Shown: positions 9,697-18,828 of the stretch, piece after piece
Numbering within the stretch: position 1 is the first letter of the stretch
Layout: the number at the start of each line of letters is the position of its first letter
Origin: an uncultured Bacteroides sp.
Lineage (GTDB): Bacteria; Bacteroidota; Bacteroidia; Bacteroidales; Bacteroidaceae
Direction of reading: 5' to 3'
DNA: 48,281 nucleotides
Assembly (NCBI GenBank): GCA_900755095.1
Contig: CAAEFE010000127.1
Span: forward strand, 1 to 48,281
Position numbers and translations under genes: made by a program
The notes under the pieces: generated by a model
Seen by the model: the letters and a program-made list of their open reading frames with translations, nothing else
What the model was told of the DNA's origin: nothing
The model's database searches: none

Positions 9697-11157
9697 CTAT
9701 TTTATTAGTCGCACTGCAAGGCCCTGACGTTCCAGTTCCTTCACAGCTTTCTCTACCGCTTCGTAATGTTCCGGAGCAATTCCCAGTTTTGCCATATCCA
9801 ATACCGGAATATCCTCCGTGTCACTCATATCTTTCATTTCCACACGGTCGATAATCATACCTACTGCTGAAGTATTATTAGTGATCGGGTCAATCAGGAT
9901 AAATGAGCCACAAGATTTATTCTTCTTATAAGGATCAAAGAACAATTCCTTAGCCGTAGTCAGCACCACACGGGCAATCTGATTCAACTGCAAAGGCAAC
10001 GTCTCTTTAGTCAGCTGACCATTCTCCAGAGACAGATGCTCCATCGTATTCACGTCCACCTTATACTTTATCGTATCAATACGCGTACGACTCAAATTGG
10101 TAGTCTGCTTAATAAAGAACGACTTATTTACATCCATCGGTTCTTCATCCATCCAGACCATCATAGCCTCAAAGTTACGATCCACCGTTGGCAGATTGTC
10201 AGGATGCACCAACATTTCGCCGCGCGACACATCGATCTCATCCTCCAATGTCAAGGTCACAGACTGCGGTGGGAAAGCATAATCCAATTCCCCGTCATAA
10301 GTCACGATACTCTTCACCTTAGATGTTTTTCCGGAAGGAAGCGCCATCACCGTATCCCCTTTGCGAACGATACCGGATGCAACTTTACCACAGAATCCTC
10401 TGAAATCCAGATTCGGACGAAGCACATACTGAACCGGGAAACGGAAATCCGTAAAATTATGGTCATTATCAATATGAACCGTTTCAAGGAAATCGAGCAA
10501 AGAAATCCCCTTGTACCACGGAGTACGTTCAGACTTATCCACCACATTATCCCCATCCAATGCAGAAAGTGGAATACAGTTAACGTCAGGAATACCCAAT
10601 GGAGCAACAAACTTCTTATAGTCAGCCACAATCTCGTTAAAACGCTCTTCCGAGAAACCCACCAGGTCCATCTTGTTGACAGCCAACACCACATGCTTGA
10701 TTCCTAGCAAAGACACCAGGAAAGTATGGCGACGAGTCTGGGTAATCACTCCGGTACGAGCATCCACCAAGATAATAGCCAAGTTAGCCGTAGATCCCCC
10801 GGTAATCATATTACGGGTATACTGTTCGTGTCCCGGAGTATCCGCGATGATAAACTTACGGCCATTCGTTGAGAAATAGCGATAAGCCACGTCAATCGTA
10901 ATACCCTGTTCACGTTCAGCCTTCAATCCATCGAGCAATAACGCATAGTCAATATGCTCGCCCGCATTCCCCACACGTTTACTATCACGCTCCAGTGCAT
11001 CCAACTGATCCTCATACAGTTTCTTACTGTCAAACAACAAGCGTCCGATCAACGTTGATTTTCCATCATCTACCGAACCCGCAGTCAACAGTCTCAACAA
11101 GTCTTTCTGTTCATCCTTGTCCAGAAAAGCTTTTATATCTAATTTATTATCTGCCAT
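9697..11157 (-). CDS. cysN: Sulfate adenylyltransferase, GTPase subunit
   Basis: CysN hydrolyses GTP to drive APS synthesis by CysD. The 486-residue protein has an EF-Tu-like G domain with P-loop A26-G-S-V-D-D-G-K-S-T35, G3 motif [11 protein letters not shown] and G4 motif NKMDLV, followed by EF-Tu domain 2- and 3-like barrels. There is no C-terminal APS kinase fusion (CysNC); the kinase is the separate cysC gene. It is 12 bases downstream of cysD, consistent with translational coupling. Confidence 0.96.
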   Translation of the reverse strand: MADNKLDIKAFLDKDEQKDLLRLLTAGSVDDGKSTLIGRLLFDSKKLYEDQLDALERDSKRVGNAGEHIDYALLLDGLKAEREQGITIDVAYRYFSTNGRKFIIADTPGHEQYTRNMITGGSTANLAIILVDARTGVITQTRRHTFLVSLLGIKHVVLAVNKMDLVGFSEERFNEIVADYKKFVAPLGIPDVNCIPLSALDGDNVVDKSERTPWYKGISLLDFLETVHIDNDHNFTDFRFPVQYVLRPNLDFRGFCGKVASGIVRKGDTVMALPSGKTSKVKSIVTYDGELDYAFPPQSVTLTLEDEIDVSRGEMLVHPDNLPTVDRNFEAMMVWMDEEPMDVNKSFFIKQTTNLSRTRIDTIKYKVDVNTMEHLSLENGQLTKETLPLQLNQIARVVLTTAKELFFDPYKKNKSCGSFILIDPITNNTSAVGMIIDRVEMKDMSDTEDIPVLDMAKLGIAPEHYEAVEKAVKELERQGLAVRLIK

Positions 11158-11169
11158 AACTAGTTACAA

Positions 11170-12078
11170 TTAAAAGTATCCCTCACGCTTCTTTTGTTCC
11201 ATACTACCCTCCTGGTCAAAGTCAATCACACGGGTAGTACGTTCACTCTTCGTTGTAGTCATCATTTCCTCCACAATCTCTTCAATCGTAGCAGCTCCAC
11301 TTTCCACTGCCCCTGTCAGAGGCCAACAGCCCAACGTACGAAAACGAACCATCTTCATTTCAATCTGGTCACGGTACTTTTCAGGCAAACGGTCATCATC
11401 CGCCATAATAATATTGCCATCCAAATTAATTACCGGACGCTCCTTAGCATAATATAACGGAACGATCGGAATATTCTCCAAGCGAATATACTGCCAAATA
11501 TCCAATTCAGTCCAGTTGCTAATCGGGAATACACGAATACTTTCCCCCTTATGCACGCGGGCATTATAAATATCCCACAATTCAGGACGCTGATTCTTCG
11601 GGTCCCATTGGTGAAACTTATCCCGGAAAGAGAAAATACGTTCCTTCGCACGTGACTTCTCCTCGTCACGACGGGCACCACCAAATGCAGCATCAAACTT
11701 ATACTTATCCAACGCATGAAGCAAAGCCTGCGTCTTCATCAAGTCCGTATGCACCTTGCTTCCATGCGTAAAAGGTCCTACCCCTGCATGAAAAGCCTCC
11801 ATATTACTTTCAACAATCAGATTCCATCCGTACTTCTTCGCATATTCATCACGAAACTGAATCATCTCCTTGAACTTCCATTTCGAATCGATATGCATCA
11901 ACGGGAATGGCACTTTACCCGGATAAAACGCTTTTTCAGCCAAGCGTACCATCACCGAGGAATCCTTTCCGATACTGTAAAGCATCACCGGATTCTCAAA
12001 TTCCGCCGCCACCTCGCGGATGATATGAATAGACTCGGCTTCGAGCTCCTTCAAGTGGCTTAATTTATATTCTTCCAT
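11170..12078 (-). CDS. cysD: Sulfate adenylyltransferase, catalytic subunit
   Basis: CysD forms adenylyl sulfate (APS) from sulfate and ATP. The 302-residue protein is an N-type ATP-pyrophosphatase with the PP-loop S35-I-G-K-D-S-S41 and conserved HVDTKWKF-like (MHIDSKWKF) and [17 protein letters not shown] segments. It ends [10 protein letters not shown], the typical CysD C-terminus. It is 7 bases downstream of cysC and 12 bases upstream of cysN. Confidence 0.97.
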   Translation of the reverse strand: MEEYKLSHLKELEAESIHIIREVAAEFENPVMLYSIGKDSSVMVRLAEKAFYPGKVPFPLMHIDSKWKFKEMIQFRDEYAKKYGWNLIVESNMEAFHAGVGPFTHGSKVHTDLMKTQALLHALDKYKFDAAFGGARRDEEKSRAKERIFSFRDKFHQWDPKNQRPELWDIYNARVHKGESIRVFPISNWTELDIWQYIRLENIPIVPLYYAKERPVINLDGNIIMADDDRLPEKYRDQIEMKMVRFRTLGCWPLTGAVESGAATIEEIVEEMMTTTKSERTTRVIDFDQEGSMEQKKREGYF

Positions 12079-12085
12079 ATTTATT

Positions 12086-12694
12086 TCATTTTATACACTT
12101 CACTTTTGGCAAAACAAGCTCCAACAAACGGTTCACCGACTCCTCCAAAGTCAATTTGGAAGTATCCAGTGACAAAGCCGGATGTTCGGGAACCTCGAAA
12201 GGTGCGGAAATTCCTGTAAAATTCTGAATTTCCCCTTTCCGTGCCTTCGCATACAATCCTTTCACATCACGTTTCTCACATTCCTCCAGCGGAGTACTAA
12301 CGAAAACCTCCAGAAAATCATCCTTACCAATAATGTTTGCAGCCATTTCGCGAATATCATTATTAGGGCTGATAAATGCAGCAATCGTAATAATACCACT
12401 ATCCAGAAACAACTTCGACACTTCCGCTATGCGACGGATATTTTCCACCCGGTCCGTTTCGGAGAATCCCAGGTTATTATTAATTCCACTACGGATATTA
12501 TCCCCATCCAGGATACGGCAAAGCAATCCACGCTTATGAAGTTCACGTTCCAATGCGATGGCAATCGTGCTCTTTCCGGAACCACTCAATCCGGTAAACC
12601 AGATCATCACACTGTGTTGCCCCAAAAGCTCTTCTTTGTCCTGCCGCGTCATCATGCGGTCAAATATCGGATATATATGGTTCTTTTCTTCCAT
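12086..12694 (-). CDS. cysC: Adenylylsulfate kinase (APS kinase)
   Basis: CysC phosphorylates APS to PAPS, the donor for sulfotransferases. The 202-residue protein has P-loop G35-L-S-G-S-G-K-S-T43, the DGDNIR APS-binding segment, [14 protein letters not shown], and the [22 protein letters not shown] lid region. No APS/PAPS reductase gene is seen in this cluster, so the PAPS made here is probably used for sulfonation rather than only for reduction to sulfide. That is inferred from gene content. Confidence 0.96.
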   Translation of the reverse strand: MEEKNHIYPIFDRMMTRQDKEELLGQHSVMIWFTGLSGSGKSTIAIALERELHKRGLLCRILDGDNIRSGINNNLGFSETDRVENIRRIAEVSKLFLDSGIITIAAFISPNNDIREMAANIIGKDDFLEVFVSTPLEECEKRDVKGLYAKARKGEIQNFTGISAPFEVPEHPALSLDTSKLTLEESVNRLLELVLPKVKCIK

Positions 12695-12706
12695 TTACAA
12701 TTTTAT

Positions 12707-13993
12707 TTAAAAGTTCCAGATCAACGGGATCAGAATAATAGAGATTAAGAAAGTGATAATATTAAGCGGCAACCCGATACGTACAAAATCCGTAAACTTA
12801 TAGTTACCGATACCTTGCACAATCAAATTTGTCTGATAACCGATCGGTGTCGAGAAGCTGGCAGATGCAGCCATACAGATCACCACAAAGAAAGGCGTAG
12901 GGCTCACTCCTAATTGGGCAGAGATTGACAGTGCCAAAGGAAACGCCAAAGCCGCTGCTGCATTATTAGTTATCAATTCCGTAAACAAGTTCGTGATAAT
13001 AAATACCATTGCAAGCAACACATGCGGGCCGTAATCATCACTCAACCCGATAATAAACTTCGCAACACTATCCGCCACACCAGAGTTCACCATTGCCTTA
13101 CTGATAGCAAAAGCACAGGCAATAGTAATCAGAATATCCCACGAAATATATTTAGTATATTTACGGGCAGGGAACAGATTCGTCCATGCCATAATAATAG
13201 TAGTAATAGACACAAAGAAAAACATATCCAGTTTGATATCCGGAAACATCTCCTTCGTTATCGGAAGCTCACCCACCGTTGCGCCGACAATCATCAGAAC
13301 CAGCAACAGCAAAGCAAACCAACGCTTCTTCTTCTTCCCGGTAGTATCCGGCTCATTCCCATTCGTCAACAAGACAAACACAGAAGATTCCCCCCATGTC
13401 GGAATAAACGTATCATCCGCCATCACCACCAATGTATCCCCTTCGTGAAGTACCACTTCCTCCAGATTCGACACAAAACGTTGTCCGTTACGTGTTTTAA
13501 TCTCTTTTACCTCCGCACCGTAATGACGCTGGAAATTAAAATCCTTCAGTTTTTTATTGATACCGGGAAAACGGGCACCCAAAACAGCCTCTACCCGATG
13601 CAACTTCTCCCCTTCTTCTACTTCTTCATCCGGCACAGCCGTATCCGGACGTGCATCCGGCAAAAGACGTTTGGAGAAAAGAAATATATAAATGATTCCG
13701 GCAATAGCTATAAAAATACCCACCTTTCCGAGCTCGAACATAGAAAAGCCTTCAAATCCGGCCTCCAATATCATACCGTGCACCACCAGATTGGTAGAAG
13801 TACCGATCAAGGTACAGATACCTCCTAAAATAGTCACATAAGAAAGAGGAATCAGAAACTTCGTAGCCGGAAGATTCACCGACTTAGCCCAATGCTTGAT
13901 AATCGGGGCAAAAATAACCACAACAGGCGTATTATTCAGAAAGGCAGAAATCCTGCAGCACGGGCTATCGCATGCCCGGCAGCCGTATCCCAT
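12707..13993 (-). pseudogene. SLC13/DASS-type permease with TrkA-C domain, 5' end deleted
   Basis: The frame encodes most of a divalent-anion:sodium symporter-type permease, the type often paired with cys genes as a sulfate importer. Homology begins at SAFLNNTPVVVIFAPIIKHW, which in complete relatives lies well inside the protein. A TrkA-C (RCK-C) domain follows (VEAVLGARFPGI to GDTLVVMADDTF), then more membrane helices ending FLISIILIPLIWNF. The first 15 residues of the open frame (MGYGCRACDSPCC...) are out-of-frame cysQ sequence and not permease. The N-terminal helices are missing, so it is probably non-functional unless translation restarts internally. Confidence 0.75.
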
Positions 13994-14676
13994 TCCATCG
14001 TCGGAGCGAAACGCGGATATACATCAGCCTTACCTTCAGCAACCAGGCAGATTTTAATTGAACTTCCGCTCGAAATCAACTCCACACTGCCGTGTTTCTT
14101 CTTCAAATCTGCAATATATGATTCCGTTTCAGGCGACAGGTGCGAACGGGAAGCAACCACGATCAGATGATCGTGCACCTCCTTCAAAGGTATCTGTTCC
14201 GACTTCCCAATCAGTTGTTCCAATGCCACGCCGTCATCTTCCAAACTGACAATACCGGAACATTTATAAGCCCCTACACCTTCGATCCCGAAATAAAGTT
14301 CTTTTTTAACAGGCACATAAATAACACCGAATACAGGTACAGAGTTCTGCACCAAAGCGATATTTACCGTAAATTCTCCATTGCGCTTAATAAACTCCTT
14401 CGTTCCATCCAGCGGATCTACAATCCATAAAGTATCCCATCCTCGACGGATCTCACACCCTAAATGCTTCCCTTCTTCACTAAGAACAGGAAAAGGAGTA
14501 TCGTTCAGAATAGCCACAATCGCTTCATGCGCTTTTCTGTCTGCTATAGTTAGCGGAGAGTTGTCAGCTTTCCTCTCTATTTCAAAGTCCGATGCCGGAT
14601 CATTATAAATAGAAAGAATCTTTTCACCTGCTTTTAGAGCCGCGTCGATAGCAGCCATTACATATTTTTGTTCCAT
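13936..14676 (-). CDS. cysQ: 3'(2'),5'-bisphosphate nucleotidase CysQ, C-terminus truncated
   Basis: CysQ removes PAP, the by-product of sulfotransferases, by cleaving its 3'-phosphate. The Li-sensitive phosphatase motifs are present: S66-E-E-G, D87-P-L-D-G-T92 and W229-D230-T-A-A-G. After ARAAG the product ends FLPF-stop, where family members continue for roughly 25-30 residues. The stop lies in sequence that in the next frame encodes the SLC13 permease, so cysQ and the permease share a deletion junction near 13950-13960. The metal-binding residues survive but the last part of the fold is lost. It is the first gene of the sulfation operon. Confidence 0.85.
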   Translation of the reverse strand: MEQKYVMAAIDAALKAGEKILSIYNDPASDFEIERKADNSPLTIADRKAHEAIVAILNDTPFPVLSEEGKHLGCEIRRGWDTLWIVDPLDGTKEFIKRNGEFTVNIALVQNSVPVFGVIYVPVKKELYFGIEGVGAYKCSGIVSLEDDGVALEQLIGKSEQIPLKEVHDHLIVVASRSHLSPETESYIADLKKKHGSVELISSGSSIKICLVAEGKADVYPRFAPTMEWDTAAGHAIARAAGFLPF

Positions 14677-14738
14677 TCAATCTCTAAATTAATGCCCTAT
14701 TCACATTCAGGCAAAACATCCTCCAAATTAAGAGTTGA

Positions 14739-14746
14739 CAAAAGTA
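14739..14746 (-). promoter_or_regulatory. Probable -7 element for the cysQ/sulfation operon
   Basis: TACTTTTG on the minus strand matches TAnnTTTG and lies about 63 bases before the cysQ start. No clear TTTG -33 element was found at the right distance. Confidence 0.45.
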
Positions 14747-14844
14747 AAAACTTTCTTTGCTATAAAAGTTTCCCCACTATCATTTATAACTTCTTTTAGT
14801 AGAAAGATAAAAATATCTAAACGAAAAAGCCACTCATTTTCAAT

Positions 14845-14872
14845 AAAAAAGCAGTAACTTCCCAGTTACCGC
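14845..14872 (-). terminator. Intrinsic terminator after the SPOR lipoprotein gene
   Basis: An 8-bp stem with one G-U pair (14851-14858 with 14865-14872) and a 6-base loop precede TTTTTT on the minus strand, about 55 bases past the SPOR gene stop. Confidence 0.8.
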
Positions 14873-14927
14873 CTTCTTATTCGGAAAAAAACGTTCGTTC
14901 TTTCCAATATATATTACCAAAAAGAAA

Positions 14928-15422
14928 TCAATATACACGATACAGCAACCAAGCACCCTGGAAATCCGAACGGTTCGGGTATTTAGCCTTGAATGCATCG
15001 CGAGCTTCAGCAGCAGCAGTCTTGTCAGCAAAAGAGTTCACAATCACACGATACATTGCCTTATCAGCATTAAATGCAATCGTAGAGTGATATCCCTGTC
15101 CGTCCAACCAATCTTTCAGGCCTTCAGCATTCGCTTTCACACCAAAGCTACCTGCTACAACGCTATAATCTTTCAATCCTTCGTTACCGGAAACCACTGT
15201 AACCTTTTCCTGACGAACGCCGGATGTATCTGCCACTTTAGTAGTTGTCACAGGAGCTGCAACCACCGGAGTAACCTCTACCGGAGCTTCCACCTGCGGT
15301 TCTGCCAATTCTTGCTGTTTTGCTTTTTCGTAAGCTTTCTTATAGGCACTTTCGCTGGATTTACAAGATGCAAATGCTAGCACCAAGCATACTCCCATTC
15401 CTAATACGACTAATTTTTTCAT
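14928..15422 (-). CDS. SPOR-domain lipoprotein
   Basis: I start this at the ATG giving MKKLVVLGMGVCLVLAFASC. The longer open frame adds 29 residues that are not a signal peptide. C20 follows a lipobox (FASC), so it is a lipoprotein of 164 residues. After a Lys/Glu helix and a Pro/Val-rich linker, the C-terminal 75 residues (YSVVAGSFGVKANAEGLKDWLDGQGY to FQGAWLLYRVY) form a SPOR domain, which binds denuded peptidoglycan glycans, usually at division sites. It has its own terminator. Confidence 0.88.
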   Translation of the reverse strand: MKKLVVLGMGVCLVLAFASCKSSESAYKKAYEKAKQQELAEPQVEAPVEVTPVVAAPVTTTKVADTSGVRQEKVTVVSGNEGLKDYSVVAGSFGVKANAEGLKDWLDGQGYHSTIAFNADKAMYRVIVNSFADKTAAAEARDAFKAKYPNRSDFQGAWLLYRVY

Positions 15423-15537
15423 AATCCTATACTCTGTTTTAATTAATAATTCAATATTCTCGTCTATTATATTTAGTTTCGGGCAACAAAATAATAGAAA
15501 TTTTATCATCCGGCAAAGAAATCCGTCAAAAAAACGT

Positions 15538-16308
15538 CTATTCCGGCTTCTTCTTATACGAAATAGTGCCTGTTGCCTGATAAGTAGGCATCAAAAGTAC
15601 CTCCGCAATCTGAATATGTGCAGGAGCCGACGCGGCAAAATAAACCGTTTCTGCAATGTCATCTCCCGTCAACGGACGAATCCCTTTATAAAAATTATCG
15701 GCAGCTTCCTTATCTCCCCGATAACGCACCACTGTAAAGTTTGTCTCCACCATTCCCGGTTTGACATTCGTCACTCTCAATGGAGTATCCACCAGATCAA
15801 TCCGGAGTCCGTCCGAAAGAGCCTTCACGGCAGCTTTCGTTGCGCAATACACACTTCCGCCCGGATAAGCGGCATCCCCCGCAATAGATCCTATATTAAT
15901 AATATGTCCGCGTCCGCGTTCCACCATACCGGGCACCACCAAACGCGTCATAGCCAACAGTCCCCTTATATTCGTATCGATCATGATATCCCATTCATCC
16001 AGGCTACCCTCGAATTCCTTATCCACACCGATCACCAGTCCGGCGTTGTTCACCAACACATCAATCGCCTTCCATTCTTCGGGTAATGATTCCAAAGAGG
16101 CGGCAGCCAATTTCCGGTCGCGCACATCAAAAGGCAATATATAAACCCGGACACCATACGCCCCTTCCAGTTCAGCTTTCAGTTCTTCCAGTTTCGATAC
16201 GGTACGGGCATTCAGAATCAGATTCCATCCCTCCCTCGCAAATTTACGGGCACAACCCTCACCAATTCCGCTACTGGCGCCGGTTATAAAAACAATCTTA
16301 GCTTCCAT
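15538..16308 (-). CDS. Short-chain dehydrogenase/reductase (YdfG-like)
   Basis: An NAD(P)-dependent oxidoreductase of 256 residues from the ATG giving MEAKIVFITGASSGIGEG; an upstream in-frame start would add ten unlikely residues. It shows the dinucleotide motif TGASSGIG, the NNAG motif (DVLVNNAGLV), the catalytic serine region (INIGSIAG) and the Y-x-x-x-K pair (VYCATKAA). It resembles the YdfG/serine-3-dehydrogenase group, so the substrate may be a small hydroxy acid, but this cannot be read from the sequence. Confidence 0.88.
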   Translation of the reverse strand: MEAKIVFITGASSGIGEGCARKFAREGWNLILNARTVSKLEELKAELEGAYGVRVYILPFDVRDRKLAAASLESLPEEWKAIDVLVNNAGLVIGVDKEFEGSLDEWDIMIDTNIRGLLAMTRLVVPGMVERGRGHIINIGSIAGDAAYPGGSVYCATKAAVKALSDGLRIDLVDTPLRVTNVKPGMVETNFTVVRYRGDKEAADNFYKGIRPLTGDDIAETVYFAASAPAHIQIAEVLLMPTYQATGTISYKKKPE

Positions 16309-16468
16309 TATGTTTTGATTTACAATATTCGAAAACAAAAGTACGCCTTAACCTTCAAAGGTTAGCTACGAAAGTCAGTTAAATAAGATTAAACCATAAA
16401 AGAAAAAAAGAATTATAAAACGTAGCAAAAAATTTCAGTTTTCACGAACAACCTTTCCATAAAAATGT

Positions 16469-16476
16469 TATATTTG
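16469..16476 (+). promoter_or_regulatory. -7 element of the YtxH operon promoter
   Basis: TATATTTG matches the Bacteroides -7 consensus 33 bases before the YtxH start codon. A convincing -33 TTTG is not visible. Confidence 0.55.
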
Positions 16477-16508
16477 TTGTATCATAATCATTTTAAACAT
16501 TATACATT

Positions 16509-16718
16509 ATGAAAGGATTGAATGTTTTAGCAGCTTTTCTGGGTGGTGCAGCCGTAGGCGCAGCCCTTGGTATTTTATTTGCTCCTGAAAAAGGAGAAGA
16601 CACCCGTCACAAAATCGCAGAGATTCTTCGTAAAAAGGGAATCAAGCTGAATCGCAGCGAAATGGAAACTCTCGTTGATGAGATCGCTGCCGAGATGAAG
16701 GGAGAAATAGCAGAATAA
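16509..16718 (+). CDS. YtxH-domain small membrane protein
   Basis: The 69-residue protein has a Gly/Ala-rich membrane helix (LAAFLGGAAVGAALGILFAPEKG, the YtxH signature including the APEKG turn) followed by an amphipathic charged helix. YtxH proteins are often induced by general stress but have no proven activity. It starts a three-gene plus-strand operon with the holin-like protein and a small partner, an arrangement common in Bacteroidetes. Confidence 0.85.
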   Translation: MKGLNVLAAFLGGAAVGAALGILFAPEKGEDTRHKIAEILRKKGIKLNRSEMETLVDEIAAEMKGEIAE

Positions 16719-16750
16719 GTGAGTAACCAAAGACTAAAAACAGAGCGACC

Positions 16751-17113
16751 ATGTTTGCAGACGATAAAAGTATTGAGAATTTTCAGCAGTTGTTTTTCGA
16801 GTTCAAGAAATATCTGGAGCTTCAAAAAGAATATACCAAATTAGAATTGACGGAGAAGTTAACCATACTTTTTTCCACGTTAATTATGATATTAGTACTT
16901 ATTATCCTTGGCATGGTTGCCCTGTTTTATCTGCTTTTTGCTCTTGCTTATATATTGGAGCCTTTAGTGGGCGGTCTGATGTCGAGTTTCGCCATCATAG
17001 CAGGCATCAATGTTGTTCTCATCGCCCTGGTTATTATTTTCCGCAAGCAGCTCATCATTTCTCCGATGGTGAACTTCCTCGCTAATTTATTTTTAACTGA
17101 TTCAAATAAATAA
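16751..17113 (+). CDS. Phage-holin-superfamily protein (DUF1469-like)
   Basis: The 120-residue protein has a charged N-terminal helix (FEFKKYLELQKEYTKLELTEKL), then two strongly hydrophobic helices (about 38-65 and 72-95) and a short tail. This is the layout of DUF1469 (Phage_holin_3_6) proteins. Despite the family name these are chromosomal envelope proteins with no demonstrated lytic role. It lies 32 bases after the YtxH gene. Confidence 0.8.
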   Translation: MFADDKSIENFQQLFFEFKKYLELQKEYTKLELTEKLTILFSTLIMILVLIILGMVALFYLLFALAYILEPLVGGLMSSFAIIAGINVVLIALVIIFRKQLIISPMVNFLANLFLTDSNK

Positions 17114-17116
17114 ATT

Positions 17117-17374
17117 ATGAATGCGCAGACCCCGCAGAAATTTACATTAGAAGAGATTGCCGAACGTAAAAAGAAGCTTTTAAATGAAATCCATGCTCAA
17201 AAAAAAGCCATGACAGCTACTACACGCGAAATATTTGCCCCACTTGCTCCGGCAACCAACAAGGCGGATGCACTCATGCGTTCGTTCAATACCGGTATGG
17301 CTGTATTTGATGGCGTAGTGATGGGAATCAAGATTATGCGGAAGATACGGGCGTATTTTAGGAATTTGAGATAA
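17117..17374 (+). CDS. Small conserved hypothetical protein
   Basis: The 85-residue protein follows the holin-like gene by 3 bases, so it is surely co-transcribed. The N-terminal half is a charged helix (LEEIAERKKKLLNEIHAQKKAM). The C-terminal half has a weakly hydrophobic segment (NTGMAVFDGVVMGIKIM) ending in a basic tail. I do not recognise a domain. Its neighbours suggest a membrane-associated stress or envelope role. Confidence 0.7.
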   Translation: MNAQTPQKFTLEEIAERKKKLLNEIHAQKKAMTATTREIFAPLAPATNKADALMRSFNTGMAVFDGVVMGIKIMRKIRAYFRNLR

Positions 17375-17407
17375 AACAAGGGACTTCACTGTACCCTACT
17401 TAAAAGT

Positions 17408-17687
17408 CTACAAATCCTCCATTTTAGAAATAAACATTACAGTTTTATCAATAAGAGGAAGAATTTCTTCTTCTGTTGCGTCATCCAAGTTCAAAAAAAG
17501 GATAAGAAATATAATCATGGTCATCTAATTCAACTTTATCTTTATTCAGTAAAATAAGAATATCCCAATCCGAATCCTCCCTAGCATCTCCACGAGCCTG
17601 TGGTCCGAATAAAATAACTTTAGCGCCAGATAGCATTGTCTTAGCTATTGTTTCTTTGATCAATCGTAATATCTCTTCTTTTCGCAT
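17408..17687 (-). pseudogene. Remnant of an MNT nucleotidyltransferase / HEPN toxin-antitoxin pair
   Basis: The first 68 codons encode the N-terminus of a minimal nucleotidyltransferase with ARGDAREDSDWDILILL (the acidic pair in DSDWD); the usual GS before ARGD is GP here. The frame stops at 17481 after PFFELG. In another frame the DNA continues LDDATEEEILPLIDKTVMFI SKMEDL-stop (17408-17410), which resembles the C-terminus of HEPN proteins. The two halves meet near a run of seven Ts (17493-17499 on the minus strand). The simplest reading is an internal deletion that fused an MntA-like antitoxin start to a HepT-like toxin end. Confidence 0.6.
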
Positions 17688-18042
17688 ATTGAATACAATA
17701 AATAGTATCTTTAAAAGATAGTAAGTAAATCCGAAAATATATAATCAAATCTGATTATTTTTAATCAATAAACATACTATTAAAAAGCAATATATCAACG
17801 ATCTTCACAGACAGTTGATATATTTAGAATACATATCAGCATTTTGCCAATATGAGGGGACAGATCAGGAATATACCGCTGCATTTTTCCCAACCTGCAA
17901 AATGTAGGGGATTCATGTGTGTAGCATGAAGTTAGGGACCTACATATTTCGTTATATTATAAGCTAATAATCTTCAGGAGTTTATTTTTAGAAAGTAGCT
18001 AGTTGATCTGCACAAATCAGCTATCAATTCATTAAATTACCA
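17688..18042. other. Gene-free stretch downstream of the capsule operon
   Basis: This is 355 AT-rich bases between the last capsule glycosyltransferase and the MNT remnant. Apart from the hairpin at 17789-17824 I see no open frame, promoter or tRNA. There is no T-rich intrinsic terminator directly after the glycosyltransferase. Confidence 0.6.
17789..17824. repeat. 11-bp inverted repeat at the end of the capsule locus
   Basis: AATATATCAAC and GTTGATATATT are perfect complements separated by 14 bases. The stem is A/T-rich apart from the inner C-G and G-C area and has no T tail. It could be a weak terminator for the capsule operon or a protein-binding site. Confidence 0.55.
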
Positions 18043-18798
18043 TTATCCTTTCAATAACGCCAACACAAATTGTGGTACTTTCCATGCCATCTTCTCTAAT
18101 TTAGTCAGAGTAGGCCATAGACCGTGAGAGGAATACACTCTAATGTCTTCTCCCCACATTTTCTTACGCTTAGCACTATCGGTAGATAGTCCGCCCATGC
18201 GCATACGTACAACATACTCTTTCAAATAAGTAACAGAAAGTCCGCCCGTCATCAGATAACGCACCAACAGTTCACTATCCGCAGCAATCTTATAACTTTC
18301 GTTATAAAGACCCAGTCTCATCATTACCTCGCGGCGAATATAACAAGTAGGATGTAATGGAAGCCAGCCATGACGTACCTTCCATAAACGATAATCACCG
18401 CCAATCCAGTTACGTACTACCTTGTCTGTATTATCAGGATTCACAAAAAGTCCATCACCATACAGAAAATCTGCTCGAGTAGTTTTCATGTGTTCCACAA
18501 TGCGGCTTATGACCCCATTATCATAGAAGAAATCATCCGAATGTAGTAATCCGATTACATCACCTGTAGCCACACGAATTCCCTTATTAATGGCTTCATA
18601 CATTCCATGATCAGGCTCCGAGATAATAGTTGAGATACGACCTTCATATTCTCTAATAATCTCTAACGAACCATCTGTACTCGCCCCATCTACAACAATA
18701 AACTCTATGGCATTATAGTCCTGTGCCAATACGCTCTCTATGGCATCACGAATCGTCGCCGCACGATTAAAGCACGACGTTATTATAGACACTTTCAT
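18043..18798 (-). CDS. Family 2 glycosyltransferase
   Basis: The 251-residue GT-A enzyme has the GT2 start MKVSIITSCFNRAATIRDAI, the VVDGASTDGSLEII nucleotide-binding segment, the EPDHGMYEAINKGI segment and the HSDDFF metal-binding DxD-type motif. It resembles WcaA-like capsule glycosyltransferases. It is the last gene of the capsule operon, 30 bases after the PssE-like gene. The sugar it transfers cannot be read from the sequence. Confidence 0.87.
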   Translation of the reverse strand: MKVSIITSCFNRAATIRDAIESVLAQDYNAIEFIVVDGASTDGSLEIIREYEGRISTIISEPDHGMYEAINKGIRVATGDVIGLLHSDDFFYDNGVISRIVEHMKTTRADFLYGDGLFVNPDNTDKVVRNWIGGDYRLWKVRHGWLPLHPTCYIRREVMMRLGLYNESYKIAADSELLVRYLMTGGLSVTYLKEYVVRMRMGGLSTDSAKRKKMWGEDIRVYSSHGLWPTLTKLEKMAWKVPQFVLALLKG

Positions 18799-18828
18799 AA
18801 GATTCTATTTTGAACTCGCTAATTATTG

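Noticed and set aside
16751..17113. Holin-like protein as evidence for a prophage
   Set aside because: It is the chromosomal YtxH/DUF1469 operon common in Bacteroidetes, with no phage genes near it.
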